From Priestia megaterium NBRC 15308 = ATCC 14581 (GTDB lineage Bacteria; Bacillota; Bacilli; Bacillales; Bacillaceae_H): 64,000 bases of DNA. A program made the position numbers and the translations under genes. Position 1 is the first letter of the stretch. Every line of letters begins with the position of its first letter. This document shows, piece by piece, positions 17,637 to 25,713 of this stretch. The DNA is taken from NCBI RefSeq assembly GCF_000832985.1, contig NZ_CP009920.1, positions 2,846,501 to 2,910,500 on the forward strand, read 5' to 3'. The notes beneath the pieces were generated by a model that worked only from the letters and a program-made list of their open reading frames with translations, made no database searches and had not been told where the DNA came from.

Positions 17637-18392
17637 TTAATAAAATCCTTTAATAATATAAAAATGATTTTGTAAAATATCAGGTGTTTCTTCTTCTGAA
17701 ACGTTCCTTTTCGTCTTTTTTTCGCCATCTGTTACAGTTAGCGTTTCACCAGAGAGGGTAATGCGCCCTGTAGGGGTTGCGATCGTAACAAGACGTTTGT
17801 GTACAAACGGAGAATCGGCTGACGTTTGATTGAACTCACACATGGGAGTAAAGTCAGTCAGTTTCTTAGGAAGCGTAGACACACGGTACAGCGTTTTCCA
17901 TACATCATCTTCCCATCGCTGTAAATCATACATATGCTCAGCAACGTTTGTCATACGATAAGAGCCGCTTACATCTCTTACTACTTCGCCATTTAAAGGC
18001 ATTGGCTTGCGCACAGAATCTCCAAATCCAACGTCTACGATGTAAGACTGATTTTCAATCGTCACAAGGTTTGTAGCGTGACTTCCTTCAATGGTCCACG
18101 TGCCGTCGGGTTTTTTGACGGTAGCTGAAACGTAAGAGACTTCATATCCGCTTTCTTTTAACAGCCAGCCAAATAGACCGTTTAATTCGTAGCAAAATCC
18201 TCCGCGTAAATTTACAATTACTTTTTGAAAAATTCGTTCCAAATCAATTATAATAGGGGTTTTAGACAGAACATCTAAGTTCTCAAAAGGAACATGAAGC
18301 ATGTGTTTGTTCTGTAAAGCAGCTAAGCTTTGATACGTTGGGCTATCCGGTTTCTTAGCTAAAAACCGGCTAAAATAATAATTAATATTCAT
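17637..18392 (-). CDS. Arylamine N-acetyltransferase (NAT)
   Basis: 251 residues. Transfers acetyl groups from acetyl-CoA to arylamines. The catalytic triad is visible: Cys67 in RGGFCYELNGLFGWLL, His105 in GSHATNLV, and Asp120 in YIVDVGFGDS. The start is ATG 18392 with AAGAGGTG 6 bases upstream rather than an upstream GTG. Transcribed after the DsbA-like gene with a 20-base gap, so probably one operon. Confidence 0.9.
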   Translation of the reverse strand: MNINYYFSRFLAKKPDSPTYQSLAALQNKHMLHVPFENLDVLSKTPIIIDLERIFQKVIVNLRGGFCYELNGLFGWLLKESGYEVSYVSATVKKPDGTWTIEGSHATNLVTIENQSYIVDVGFGDSVRKPMPLNGEVVRDVSGSYRMTNVAEHMYDLQRWEDDVWKTLYRVSTLPKKLTDFTPMCEFNQTSADSPFVHKRLVTIATPTGRITLSGETLTVTDGEKKTKRNVSEEETPDILQNHFYIIKGFY

Positions 18393-18412
18393 CAAATGCA
18401 CCTCTTAGTAAA

Positions 18413-19024
18413 TCATTTCTCTCTGTCTTTAGCAGAACGTTCATGTAACAGCTCTTTTTCGATTGTCTCTTTGGAAGCGAATCCTTGAAATACACGGCTG
18501 CCAATTTTTAAAGTTGGTACTTTCGTTACATGAGCATTTTCATACGCATGAACTAAGCTATCTTTATGAACTTGTTCGAACGTCCGGTCTTTTAAGATAC
18601 GTATAAATATTTCTTGATCTAAATGCAAGGAATCAGCGATTTCTGCTAAGACTTCAGTCTGGCTAATATCTTTTTCATCTTCCCAATAAGCTTTAAAAAC
18701 AGCATCTACATAGGCACTTTCTTGACCATGTTTTTTAGCAAAATGAAAGCCTTCATGTGCTAAATGAGTGCGCGGGACTGGAGGACTCTCCGGCATATTT
18801 ATTTCCACGTGCAGCTGTTGTGCTAAGGGAGCTATCGATTGATTCCAAGGTCTCTCTAAAAAATCTTTTATTTGCTCCATCTGCTGGGCTGGCTCAGGCC
18901 AAAGTTCAAAAGGCTTCCATTCAATCTCAGCTTTTTGTTCTTTCATGACTTCTCTCAAAGGCTTAGTGGCTAGAAAACATAGTGGACAGACAAAATCAAA
19001 ATAAAATTCAATATGCGCTTTCAT
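18413..19024 (-). CDS. DsbA/FrnE-family thiol oxidoreductase-like protein
   Basis: 203 residues of DsbA-type thioredoxin fold with CPLC active-site motif at residues 14-17 (FVCPLCFL) and the cis-Pro segment KVPTLKIGSRVFQG (about 168). No signal peptide, so it acts in the cytoplasm, like FrnE or 2-hydroxychromene-2-carboxylate isomerase relatives. Likely cotranscribed with the arylamine N-acetyltransferase. Substrate unknown. Confidence 0.8.
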   Translation of the reverse strand: MKAHIEFYFDFVCPLCFLATKPLREVMKEQKAEIEWKPFELWPEPAQQMEQIKDFLERPWNQSIAPLAQQLHVEINMPESPPVPRTHLAHEGFHFAKKHGQESAYVDAVFKAYWEDEKDISQTEVLAEIADSLHLDQEIFIRILKDRTFEQVHKDSLVHAYENAHVTKVPTLKIGSRVFQGFASKETIEKELLHERSAKDREK

Positions 19025-19106
19025 CCCGTCACGCTCCTTTATGGCATGTTTTTATTTTATCAAAAGTAAAGACGATCCTTCCAACTTGGGAACTGTGGAA
19101 AAATAG

Positions 19107-19136
19107 TTGACAAAATTGGATAACTCTTTCTATAAT
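19107..19136 (+). promoter_or_regulatory. SigA promoter of the tRNA-Val gene
   Basis: TTGACA (19107-19112), 18-base spacer, TATAAT (19131-19136), 18 bases before the tRNA. Confidence 0.7.
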
Positions 19137-19154
19137 ATAGTCAATACATATCAC

Positions 19155-19226
19155 GAGCGATTAGTTCAGTGGGAGAATACATCCTTGACAGGGATGGGGT
19201 CGGGGGTTCGAATCCCTCATCGCTCA
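19155..19226 (+). tRNA. tRNA-Val (anticodon GAC)
   Basis: 72 nt folding into a complete cloverleaf: acceptor GAGCGAT/ATCGCTC, D-arm GTTC/GAAT, anticodon stem CATCC/GGATG with loop TTGACAG (anticodon GAC, reads GUC/GUU), T-arm GGGGG-TTCGAAT-CCCTC, discriminator A. The 3' CCA is not encoded and must be added. Solitary gene with its own promoter and terminator. Confidence 0.93.
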
Positions 19227-19230
19227 TACC

Positions 19231-19273
19231 AAAGCCGTTTTCTTATTAATAAGAGAGCGGCTTTTCTCTTTTG
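19231..19273 (+). terminator. Terminator of the tRNA gene
   Basis: Long stem (AAAGCCG-TTCTTATT / AATAAGA-CGGCTTT) with a T-rich tail immediately after the tRNA. Confidence 0.8.
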
Positions 19274-19394
19274 TTTGACAAATCAATGTTACATTAAATC
19301 TTGAGCGCGTATAGAAGAATTAAAGTATAATGAAACATAGTGCATCAGGTCATGATAAAGATAATCACTAATTTAAAATAAATGAGGGTACAAA

Positions 19395-20840
19395 ATGAAT
19401 CAAAGAAGTTTTAGTCAATATGGTCTTAGTGACAAGGTAGCTAAGGCGCTTTCTAGCCTGCAATACAATCATCCTACGGAAGTACAAAGCAAGGTGCTTC
19501 CCATCGCGCTAGAAGAAAGAGATGTTGTCGTGAAGTCTCAAACAGGAAGTGGAAAAACGGCTTCCTTTGGCATTCCACTGTGTGAATTAGTTAATTGGGA
19601 AGAAAATAAGCCTCAGGCCTTAGTGTTAACACCTACACGAGAGCTGGCCGCGCAGGTAAAAGAAGATATTACAAATATCGGCCGTTTTAAGCGAATTAAA
19701 GCAGCAGCTGTCTACGGAAAATCACCGTTTGCCAAGCAAAAAGTAGAATTAAAGCAAAAAACACATATTGTTGTAGGTACGCCTGGGCGAGTGCTTGATC
19801 ATATAGAAAAAGAAACGCTTGCATTAGAGAAAATTCGTTATTTGGTTATTGATGAAGCAGATGAAATGCTAAATATGGGTTTTATTGACCAAGTAGAAGC
19901 AATTATTCAACATCTTCCTAGTGAGCGTGTAACGATGCTTTTCTCCGCTACGCTTCCTGAAGATATTGAAGAGCTTTCTCGCAAGTATATGAAAAAGCCG
20001 GTTGATGTTGAAATCAAAGCGAATGGATTAACGACAAGTACGATTGACCATTCTGTTATATCAGTAGAAAACGAACGTAAATTTGAACTGCTGAAAGACG
20101 TAACCACAGTAGAAAACCCGGACAGCTGCATCATTTTTTGCCGCACGCAAGAGCAGGTAAATACGCTGTTAGATGATTTAGATGATCTTGGGTATCCTTG
20201 TGATAAAATTCACGGGGCAATGGTGCAAGAAGACCGTTTTGAGGTTATGAATGATTTCAAAAAAGGTAAATTTCGCTATTTAGTGGCAACAGATGTAGCT
20301 GCGAGAGGAATTGATATTGATAATATCACACACGTTATTAACTATGACCTTCCGTTAGAAAAAGAAAGCTACGTTCACCGTACAGGAAGAACGGGACGTG
20401 CCGGTAAAAAAGGGAAGGCTATCACATTTGTAACGCCTTATGAAGAGAGAATGCTATCGGAAATTGAAGAATATATCGGTTTTTCAATTTCAACATCTAC
20501 TCCTCCTTCTAAAGAAGAAGTACAGCAGGCAGCATCCGCTTTTACTGAAAAAATCAATGAGCGTCCAGAAGTTAAAAAAGATAAAAGCGAGTCATTAAAT
20601 AAAGACATTATGAAGCTGTATTTTAACGGAGGAAAGAAAAAGAAAATTAGAGCGGTTGATTTTGTGGGAACAATTGCAAAGTTAGACGGAGTAACCGCAG
20701 ACGATATTGGAATTATTACGATCCAAGAAAACGTCTCTTATGTAGAGATTCTGAATGGAAAAGGTACCAAAGTGTTACAAGCAATGAAAAACAAAACGAT
20801 TAAAGGAAAGAAATTAAAAGTTCATAAAGCGATTAAATAG
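19395..20840 (+). CDS. dbpA: DEAD-box RNA helicase DbpA (YxiN type)
   Basis: 481 residues. RNA-dependent ATPase acting in 23S rRNA/50S assembly. Motifs: Q-motif region, [10 protein letters not shown] (48-56), Ia [14 protein letters not shown] (about 153), [35 protein letters not shown]. The C-terminal ~75 residues ([19 protein letters not shown] onward) are the DbpA RNA-binding domain that recognises hairpin 92 of 23S rRNA. ATG start with TGAGGG upstream. Length agrees with B. subtilis YxiN/DbpA (~479). Confidence 0.93.
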   Translation: MNQRSFSQYGLSDKVAKALSSLQYNHPTEVQSKVLPIALEERDVVVKSQTGSGKTASFGIPLCELVNWEENKPQALVLTPTRELAAQVKEDITNIGRFKRIKAAAVYGKSPFAKQKVELKQKTHIVVGTPGRVLDHIEKETLALEKIRYLVIDEADEMLNMGFIDQVEAIIQHLPSERVTMLFSATLPEDIEELSRKYMKKPVDVEIKANGLTTSTIDHSVISVENERKFELLKDVTTVENPDSCIIFCRTQEQVNTLLDDLDDLGYPCDKIHGAMVQEDRFEVMNDFKKGKFRYLVATDVAARGIDIDNITHVINYDLPLEKESYVHRTGRTGRAGKKGKAITFVTPYEERMLSEIEEYIGFSISTSTPPSKEEVQQAASAFTEKINERPEVKKDKSESLNKDIMKLYFNGGKKKKIRAVDFVGTIAKLDGVTADDIGIITIQENVSYVEILNGKGTKVLQAMKNKTIKGKKLKVHKAIK

Positions 20841-20847
20841 CAGAAGG

Positions 20848-20878
20848 AAGTCCATCTTTTTAAAGATGGGCTTTATTT
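20848..20878 (+). terminator. Weak hairpin between dbpA and cutC
   Basis: Stem CCATCTTT/AAAGATGG with short T-rich tail. May terminate dbpA or attenuate into cutC. Confidence 0.5.
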
Positions 20879-20904
20879 ATAGAGCCAATAAAGGAGTTGA
20901 GAGT

Positions 20905-21534
20905 ATGAAGTACATAAAAGAAGCGTGTGCAGAAGGGTATGAGCAGGCAAAAAAAGCAGAAAAGCTAGGAGCAGACCGCATTGAATTGTGTGACAATCTC
21001 AGTCAAGGAGGCGCTACGCCAAGTTACGGCACCATTGAATATGCAAGCGAACATCTTGATACAGATATCAACGTAATTATTCGCCCAAGAAGCGGTGATT
21101 TTATATATTCCGAAGCAGAATTTCAAATTATGAAAAAAGACGTTAAAGCATGTAAAGACCTTGGAGTAAACGGAGTAGTATTTGGCATTTTAACAGAAGA
21201 AGCTGAAATCGATTACGGACGTACTAAAGAGTTAATAGCAGAAGCTCATCCTTTAAGCGTTACGTTTCATATGGCATTTGATGAGATTAAAGATAAATAC
21301 AAAGCCATTGATATACTTAGTGAATTGGGAGCAGACCGTATTTTGACCAAAGGAGGGAAAGGATCTGCTTTGCAAAATCTTCATATGATCCGAGAATTGA
21401 TCACATATGCTAACGACCGTATTATTATTTTGCCCGGCGGAGGAATTCATGAAAGCAACGCAGAGGCGGTTATAAAAGAAACAAAAGCAGCTGAATTACA
21501 CGGAACAAAAATTGTAGGAGATTTATCTCGTTAA
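20905..21534 (+). CDS. cutC: CutC family protein
   Basis: 209-residue TIM-barrel protein of the CutC family, historically linked to copper homeostasis although direct copper binding is not settled. Characteristic stretches: KLGADRIELCDNLSQGGATP (about 19-38), VIIRPRSGDFIYSEAE (about 57), TFHMAFDEI, and GADRILTKGGKGSAL near the C-terminal half. The start is ATG 20905 with AAAGGAG upstream; the frame extends to 20866 without a site. Follows dbpA by 64 bases; repeat R3 begins 2 bases after its stop. Confidence 0.85.
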   Translation: MKYIKEACAEGYEQAKKAEKLGADRIELCDNLSQGGATPSYGTIEYASEHLDTDINVIIRPRSGDFIYSEAEFQIMKKDVKACKDLGVNGVVFGILTEEAEIDYGRTKELIAEAHPLSVTFHMAFDEIKDKYKAIDILSELGADRILTKGGKGSALQNLHMIRELITYANDRIIILPGGGIHESNAEAVIKETKAAELHGTKIVGDLSR

Positions 21535-21536
21535 AT

Positions 21537-21696
21537 AAAAAGAGGCTGGTACAAAAGCATTTTAATCCAAGTGAAAAACGAACCATTAATCAATATGTTT
21601 GATTCGTGGTTCGTTTTTTGATGGTGAATATAGTTTCATCTATCTCATTTGTTCATCTTGAGATCGAATTCATTTAGTTATGTCTCAACCTCTTTT
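21537..21696 (+). repeat. Dispersed repeat copy R3 (medium form)
   Basis: Fills the whole gap between the convergent cutC and amino acid permease genes. One end (AAAAAGAGGCTGGTACAAAA) is 2 bases after the cutC stop, the other (read inward, AAAAGAGGTTGAGACATAAC) touches the permease stop. Holds the family hairpin (21575-21619). Lacks the GC-rich core of R1/R2 but its middle section (CATTTGTTCATCTTGAGAT) matches R4. Confidence 0.8.
21575..21619 (+). terminator. Hairpin terminator inside R3
   Basis: About 19-bp stem starting AAAACGAACCA, two non-Watson-Crick positions, six Ts on the plus strand; 38 bases from the right end. Confidence 0.7.
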
Positions 21697-23080
21697 ATTT
21701 TGATGTATTTTCTTTTGCTGCTAAGCCGCTCGTCATTTTGGTACGCTGAAAGAAAAAAGAACCTACGACGAGTACAGCAATTAAAAGAGTTAAGAAGAAC
21801 TGAGAACGTAATGAATCAATAAATGCCATGGCTATAAAAATACCAGTGATGGCAAGGATTGTAGCGTAAGTTAAGTAAGGAAATAACCACATTTTAATTT
21901 TTAATGCTTCAGGATTTTCTTTTTCATATTTTTTTCGCATTTTAATCTGTGAAAATGCAATAACAAGATATACAAGAAGCGCTACGCCACCTGATGCATT
22001 CACTAAAAACAAAAAGATTTTGTCCGGTGAAATGTAGTTAAAGATAACGCTAACGTACGAGATAACTGTACAAGCTAATATCGCGCTAACCGGCACGCCT
22101 TTTTTATTTAATTTCGAAAAACTTTTTGGCGCATCGCCGTTTTGAGACATGGAAAACAGCATGCGAGAACTCGTATACAGACCAGAATTCAGACAGGAAA
22201 GAACGGCTGTTAAAATAATAAAGTTCATAATTTGAGCTGCGGCCGGTACATTCACTAATTCAAGAATAGATACAAATGGGCTTTTCATTAGGCTTGACGA
22301 ATTCCACGGAAGAACCGTTACTAAAATAAAAATAGAGCCTAAATAGAAAAACAAAATGCGATAAATAACGGTATTGGTCGCGATGGTAATGGCTTTTTCA
22401 GGCTGAGATGATTCACCTGCTGCGGTTGCGACAATTTCTGTTCCCATAAAAGAGAACATGACGAGGGCAATTCCTAAAAATACAGAGCTAATTCCATTTG
22501 GTAAAAATCCGCCTTTATGCAAAAGGTTAGAAGTGCCGGGAGAATCAATGCCTGGAATAAATCCACAAATAATAGCTATACCTAAAAGTAAAAAAAGAAC
22601 GATGCTGACGACTTTAATGAGAGAGAACCAATATTCAAATTCTCCGAAAGATTTAACAGAGTACAGATTGGTCATTGTTAATAAAAAAGTAAGAGCAAGA
22701 CTTACTCCCCAAGAGGGCAAAGACGGGAACCAGTATTGAATAATGTTTGCACCTGCAATGGCTTCAACAGCAATAACGATAACCCAGAAAAACCAGTAAA
22801 GCCAGCCAATCGTGTAGCCGGCCCAAGGGCCTAATGCTTCTTTTGCATAAGTAGAAAAAGAACCGCTGGAAGGATTTGCAGTAGACATTTCGCCAAGCAT
22901 CCGCATGACTAAAATAACGAGCAAACCAGCAAATGCGTACGAAAAAATAGATCCCGGGCCAGCGGTGTTAATGAGCGATCCGCTTCCGATAAACAATCCT
23001 GCCCCGATAATTCCTCCAAGAGAAATCATGGTGATGTGCCTAATCTTTAACTCTTTCTTTAACTCTGGCTGGCTGTTCAA
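21695..23080 (-). CDS. Amino acid permease (APC superfamily, GabP/AAT type)
   Basis: 461 residues, about 12 transmembrane segments. The N-terminal RHITMISLGGIIGAGLFIGSG region and the following GPGSIFSYAFAG are typical of the amino acid transporter (AAT) family that includes GabP, AnsP and RocE. Substrate cannot be fixed; GABA or aromatic/neutral amino acids are possible. ATG start with GGAGG upstream. Its last codons overlap the end of repeat R3. Confidence 0.8.
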   Translation of the reverse strand: MNSQPELKKELKIRHITMISLGGIIGAGLFIGSGSLINTAGPGSIFSYAFAGLLVILVMRMLGEMSTANPSSGSFSTYAKEALGPWAGYTIGWLYWFFWVIVIAVEAIAGANIIQYWFPSLPSWGVSLALTFLLTMTNLYSVKSFGEFEYWFSLIKVVSIVLFLLLGIAIICGFIPGIDSPGTSNLLHKGGFLPNGISSVFLGIALVMFSFMGTEIVATAAGESSQPEKAITIATNTVIYRILFFYLGSIFILVTVLPWNSSSLMKSPFVSILELVNVPAAAQIMNFIILTAVLSCLNSGLYTSSRMLFSMSQNGDAPKSFSKLNKKGVPVSAILACTVISYVSVIFNYISPDKIFLFLVNASGGVALLVYLVIAFSQIKMRKKYEKENPEALKIKMWLFPYLTYATILAITGIFIAMAFIDSLRSQFFLTLLIAVLVVGSFFFQRTKMTSGLAAKENTSK

Positions 23081-23429
23081 TTGTAAAACCTCCTATATAA
23101 CCTAGATTTTTAGTTAATATGGAGAATTATAGTATGTTGTAAGGCGGAAGGACAGGATGTTGTTAGAAGTTCTTTCATGTAAAAAGCCGGATATGAATTG
23201 TTGCATTCATATCCGGCTTACTCTGACACAGACATTCATTATGCGTATAAAGTATCTGATTAGCGTCTTTTTCTTTTATTATGATAAGCAATGGAGATGA
23301 ATTTCTTATGAACGTTAGCTGAAAAGCAGCTGAATAATCGTTTTAGATACGTTAATCGAAAGAGGTATGCGTCTAATTAAAGGATACTATGGAAGAATTT
23401 CTAAACTCTCTCCGAAGCGCTAAATGCGG
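23081..23429. other. Non-coding gap with one hairpin
   Basis: Upstream regions of the permease and yflT. The only clear element is a hairpin at 23184-23219 with about 15-bp arms (AAGCCGGATATGAAT / ATTCATATCCGGCTT); neither side has a T-run, so its function is unknown. Confidence 0.5.
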
Positions 23430-23453
23430 GTTTTCCTTTCTGAAAACGGGTAT
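23430..23453 (+). promoter_or_regulatory. Sigma-B promoter of yflT
   Basis: GTTTTC (23430-23435), 12-base spacer, GGGTAT (23448-23453), close to the sigma-B consensus GTTTAA-N12-15-GGGTAT. The start codon is about 75 bases downstream. It fits the general-stress nature of the gene. Confidence 0.65.
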
Positions 23454-23528
23454 ATATAGTAGTAAGAAGTTTATTCTTTTGCTAAGTATAAAAGAAAGAT
23501 GTGCGATAGAAACAGGAGGTTATAAATA

Positions 23529-23867
23529 ATGAAACATGTTGAAGTAGTAGAAAAAGGAGCAAATATTAACGAAGCAGTTAATCAATTTGCAGACAAAGGT
23601 TTTGAGAAAGATGAAGTATACGTGTTTACGTATGACAAGGAAAATTCTAAAAATTTAACAGAAGTAACGGACACAAATATTATTCGTCTGTCTGAAGAAG
23701 GTCCTTTACATTCAGCAGCGAGTTTATTTTTAACCAGAGAAGATGAGCTTCGAACAAAAATGGCTTCACTAGGCTTATCAAAAGATGAAACAAAAAAATA
23801 TGAAGAAGAGTTAAAGAAAGGCAGTGCGATTGTAGTGGCTGCTACAGGAGAAAGAAAAGACGTTTAA
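23529..23867 (+). CDS. yflT: General stress protein YflT family (17M-like)
   Basis: 112 residues. Begins MKHVEVVEKGANINEAVNQF, the pattern of the YflT/general stress protein 17M family, usually under sigma-B in Bacillus. Molecular function unknown. ATG start with AGGAGG upstream. Single gene, preceded by a sigma-B type promoter and followed after 4 bases by repeat R4, whose hairpin would terminate it. Confidence 0.85.
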   Translation: MKHVEVVEKGANINEAVNQFADKGFEKDEVYVFTYDKENSKNLTEVTDTNIIRLSEEGPLHSAASLFLTREDELRTKMASLGLSKDETKKYEEELKKGSAIVVAATGERKDV

Positions 23868-23871
23868 TTTT

Positions 23872-24057
23872 AATAGAGGCTATGAAAAAAGTAGTTTAGT
23901 TAAAGGGGAGATCCGAACGCGTTTGATTCTTGATAGAGAATCAAACGCGTTCGGATTTTTTTGTGGAGACGGTGTAACAAGTGATCTATACGAGCTTCTT
24001 TATCCCATTTGTTCGTCTTTAGATTTAATTGATTTCGTTATGTCTCACACTTTTTTT
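23872..24057 (+). repeat. Dispersed repeat copy R4 (medium form)
   Basis: Right end AATAGAGGCTATGAAAAAAG four bases after the yflT stop; left end (GATTTCGTTATGTCTCACAC) at 24031-24050. Inverted relative to R1 and R2 in the window but in the same orientation with respect to its host gene. Hairpin at 23910-23962. Confidence 0.8.
23910..23962 (+). terminator. Hairpin terminator inside R4
   Basis: 21-bp perfect stem (GATCCGAACGCG-TTTGATTCT arm) with 6-base loop and seven Ts; 38 bases from the repeat's right end. Confidence 0.85.
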
Positions 24058-24075
24058 GTTTTTTCCAATATATGA

Positions 24076-24104
24076 TTGATAAAACTAATGGTATTAGTTA
24101 AAAT
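24076..24104 (+). promoter_or_regulatory. Promoter of the MBL-tetR operon
   Basis: TTGATA (24076-24081), 17-base spacer, TAAAAT (24099-24104). The spacer consists almost entirely of the first operator palindrome. Confidence 0.6.
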
Positions 24105-24123
24105 AAAAACTAATACCATTAGT
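24084..24123. promoter_or_regulatory. Paired TetR-type operators
   Basis: ACTAATGGTATTAGT (24084-24098) and its exact reverse complement ACTAATACCATTAGT (24109-24123). Each copy is itself a dyad (ACTAAT/ATTAGT). One lies between -35 and -10, the other just after -10, so bound repressor would block transcription. The natural candidate is the TetR-family protein encoded second in the operon. Confidence 0.6.
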
Positions 24124-24152
24124 TTTTATTTTATATAGTAGGGGATGAGGAA

Positions 24153-24875
24153 ATGAAAATAGTTCGTGAAAAAATGTTGTATCAACTGACGTTTTTGCCT
24201 CGCTTTTTTCCGGTAAACTGTTATTTAGTCGAAGAGAAAGACAGCCTTACATTAATTGATGCAGCTCTTCCTTACAGCGCGTCCGGTATTTTGAAAGCTG
24301 CAGATCAAATTGGAAAACCGATTACGCGAATCGTTTTTACGCATACTCATGAAGACCATATCGGAGCAATTGATACTTTGAAAAAAAGCTTGCCGAATGC
24401 TTCCGTTTATATGTCGCAAAGAGATTATCGATTATTTTCAGGAGATTTAACAATCGATTCGGAGGAACCTCAAAACCCGATTCGCGGAGGGGTTCCAAAA
24501 CTAGGAAAGATTTCAACTGAAATTGATCAGTTCATTGAAGAAGGGTCTTGCATTGGCTCACTTGCTCCTGTTTTTACACCGGGACATACACCTGGTTCTA
24601 TGTCTTTCTTAGACCAGAGAACGAACGCATTAATTGCCGGAGATTCTTTCCAAGTGCAAGGAGGAGTTGCGGTATCAGGTCAGTTAAAACCGCTGTTTCC
24701 GTTTCCTGCCTTTGGAACGTGGAGCAAAGAGCTAGCGCTTAAAAGTGCAGAAAAGCTATATGAATTAAACCCGTCACTTCTTGCTGTTGGACACGGAAGA
24801 ATTCTTTCTCAGCCGCTAAAATTGATGGAAAAAGCAATACAACAAGCAAAAGTAAAAATGGAAAAAAGGAGATGA
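24153..24875 (+). CDS. MBL-fold metallo-hydrolase
   Basis: 240 residues of metallo-beta-lactamase fold. Metal-binding motif THTHEDHIG (about residues 66-74), later His in TPGHTPGSMSF (about 148), Asp in AGDSFQV and the C-terminal GHGR. Substrate unknown; such enzymes include lactonases, glyoxalase II and phosphodiesterases. ATG start with GATGAGG just upstream. First gene of an operon with a TetR-family regulator 4 bases downstream. Confidence 0.85.
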   Translation: MKIVREKMLYQLTFLPRFFPVNCYLVEEKDSLTLIDAALPYSASGILKAADQIGKPITRIVFTHTHEDHIGAIDTLKKSLPNASVYMSQRDYRLFSGDLTIDSEEPQNPIRGGVPKLGKISTEIDQFIEEGSCIGSLAPVFTPGHTPGSMSFLDQRTNALIAGDSFQVQGGVAVSGQLKPLFPFPAFGTWSKELALKSAEKLYELNPSLLAVGHGRILSQPLKLMEKAIQQAKVKMEKRR

Positions 24876-24879
24876 AGAG

Positions 24880-25458
24880 ATGTCGCCAAGACAGGGACTA
24901 GATTTCAAAAAAGTGATTCAAACAGGTGAAGATTTGGCCAATCGTGAAGGATTTTATGCTGTTACAATTGCTTCATTAGCCAAAGAATTAAATGTCCGTC
25001 CACCGTCTTTATATAACCATATAAAAGGGTTAGAAGAGCTGCGCAAAGAACTGGCTTTAAGTGGACTGCAGCAGCTATATCATCTTCTAAAAAATGCTGT
25101 TGAACGTGCTTCTGCAGAAGAAGCTGTTTATCAGTTAAGTAAAGCGTATGTTTCATTTGTAAGGGAGTCTCCGGGAATATACGAAGCAACGGCAACGGTA
25201 GCACCAAAGATACAAGATAAAGAAGTACAAAAAGCATCTGATAACGTTGTGTCTTTAGTGTTGAATGTGTTGAAACCGTATCAACTTCCGGAAAATGCAG
25301 CTCTTCATGCTGTTAGAGGTCTTCGAAGTATTTTACATGGATTTTCTTCATTGGAGCAGCGAGGGGGATTTGGGATATCGTTAAGTACCGATGAGACACT
25401 AGCTTTTTTAATTCGTACGTTTGTATTAGGGCTGCATCAGTACGAGCAGGCTACATAA
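24880..25458 (+). CDS. TetR/AcrR family regulator with WHG-type C-terminal domain
   Basis: 192 residues. N-terminal helix-turn-helix ATIASLAKELNVRPPSLYNHIKG-like region (about residues 26-48; V-T-I-A-S-L-A onward) and a C-terminal domain (about 85-190) resembling the WHG/TetR_C_33 type. Starts 4 bases after the metallo-hydrolase stop, so both are expressed together and probably autoregulated through the paired operators at 24084-24123. Inducer unknown. Confidence 0.85.
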   Translation: MSPRQGLDFKKVIQTGEDLANREGFYAVTIASLAKELNVRPPSLYNHIKGLEELRKELALSGLQQLYHLLKNAVERASAEEAVYQLSKAYVSFVRESPGIYEATATVAPKIQDKEVQKASDNVVSLVLNVLKPYQLPENAALHAVRGLRSILHGFSSLEQRGGFGISLSTDETLAFLIRTFVLGLHQYEQAT

Positions 25459-25492
25459 ATTCTATTAATGCTACTAAACCCGTTAATTGAAA

Positions 25493-25521
25493 TTGAAAAA
25501 AAAGAGAAAGAATGATAGATT
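25493..25521 (+). promoter_or_regulatory. Predicted promoter of the licR leader
   Basis: TTGAAA (25493-25498), 17-base spacer, TAGATT (25516-25521). Lies about 30 bases before the RAT element. Confidence 0.4.
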
Positions 25522-25548
25522 ACAAATAAAGATATTTATTCCTATTGT

Positions 25549-25584
25549 TTTAGGGTTGTTACTGATGGAGCAGGCAAAACCTAA
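25549..25584 (+). promoter_or_regulatory. Ribonucleic antiterminator (RAT), LicT/BglG type, in the licR leader
   Basis: TAGGGTTGTTACTGATGGAG followed by CAGGCAAAACCTAA closely matches RAT sequences bound by BglG/SacY/LicT antiterminators (GG-TTGTTACTG...GCAGGCAAAACC). It can form the two-stem RAT fold and shares CCTAA with the terminator that follows, so the two structures are mutually exclusive. Confidence 0.8.
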
Positions 25585-25640
25585 GCTGCAAGGACAGAAA
25601 ATGTAGTTTCTGTTTGTTGCTGTTTAGGTATTTTTTGTTT
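25577..25640 (+). terminator. RAT-controlled terminator upstream of licR
   Basis: Arms AAACCTAA-GCTGCAAG-ACAGAAA / TTTCTGT-GTTGC-TTAGGT with a run of six Ts (25631-25636). The 5' arm overlaps the RAT, as in known bgl leaders. Confidence 0.75.
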
Positions 25641-25713
25641 TTGTTTAAAATAACTAGCCCTTTTAATTTATTTTATAAAGGGGAAAATCTTCTGAGAATG
25701 GAGAGAAACAAAT

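Noticed and set aside
19107-19304. 65-codon open frame across the tRNA-Val
   Set aside because: It overlaps a complete tRNA cloverleaf with its own promoter and terminator.
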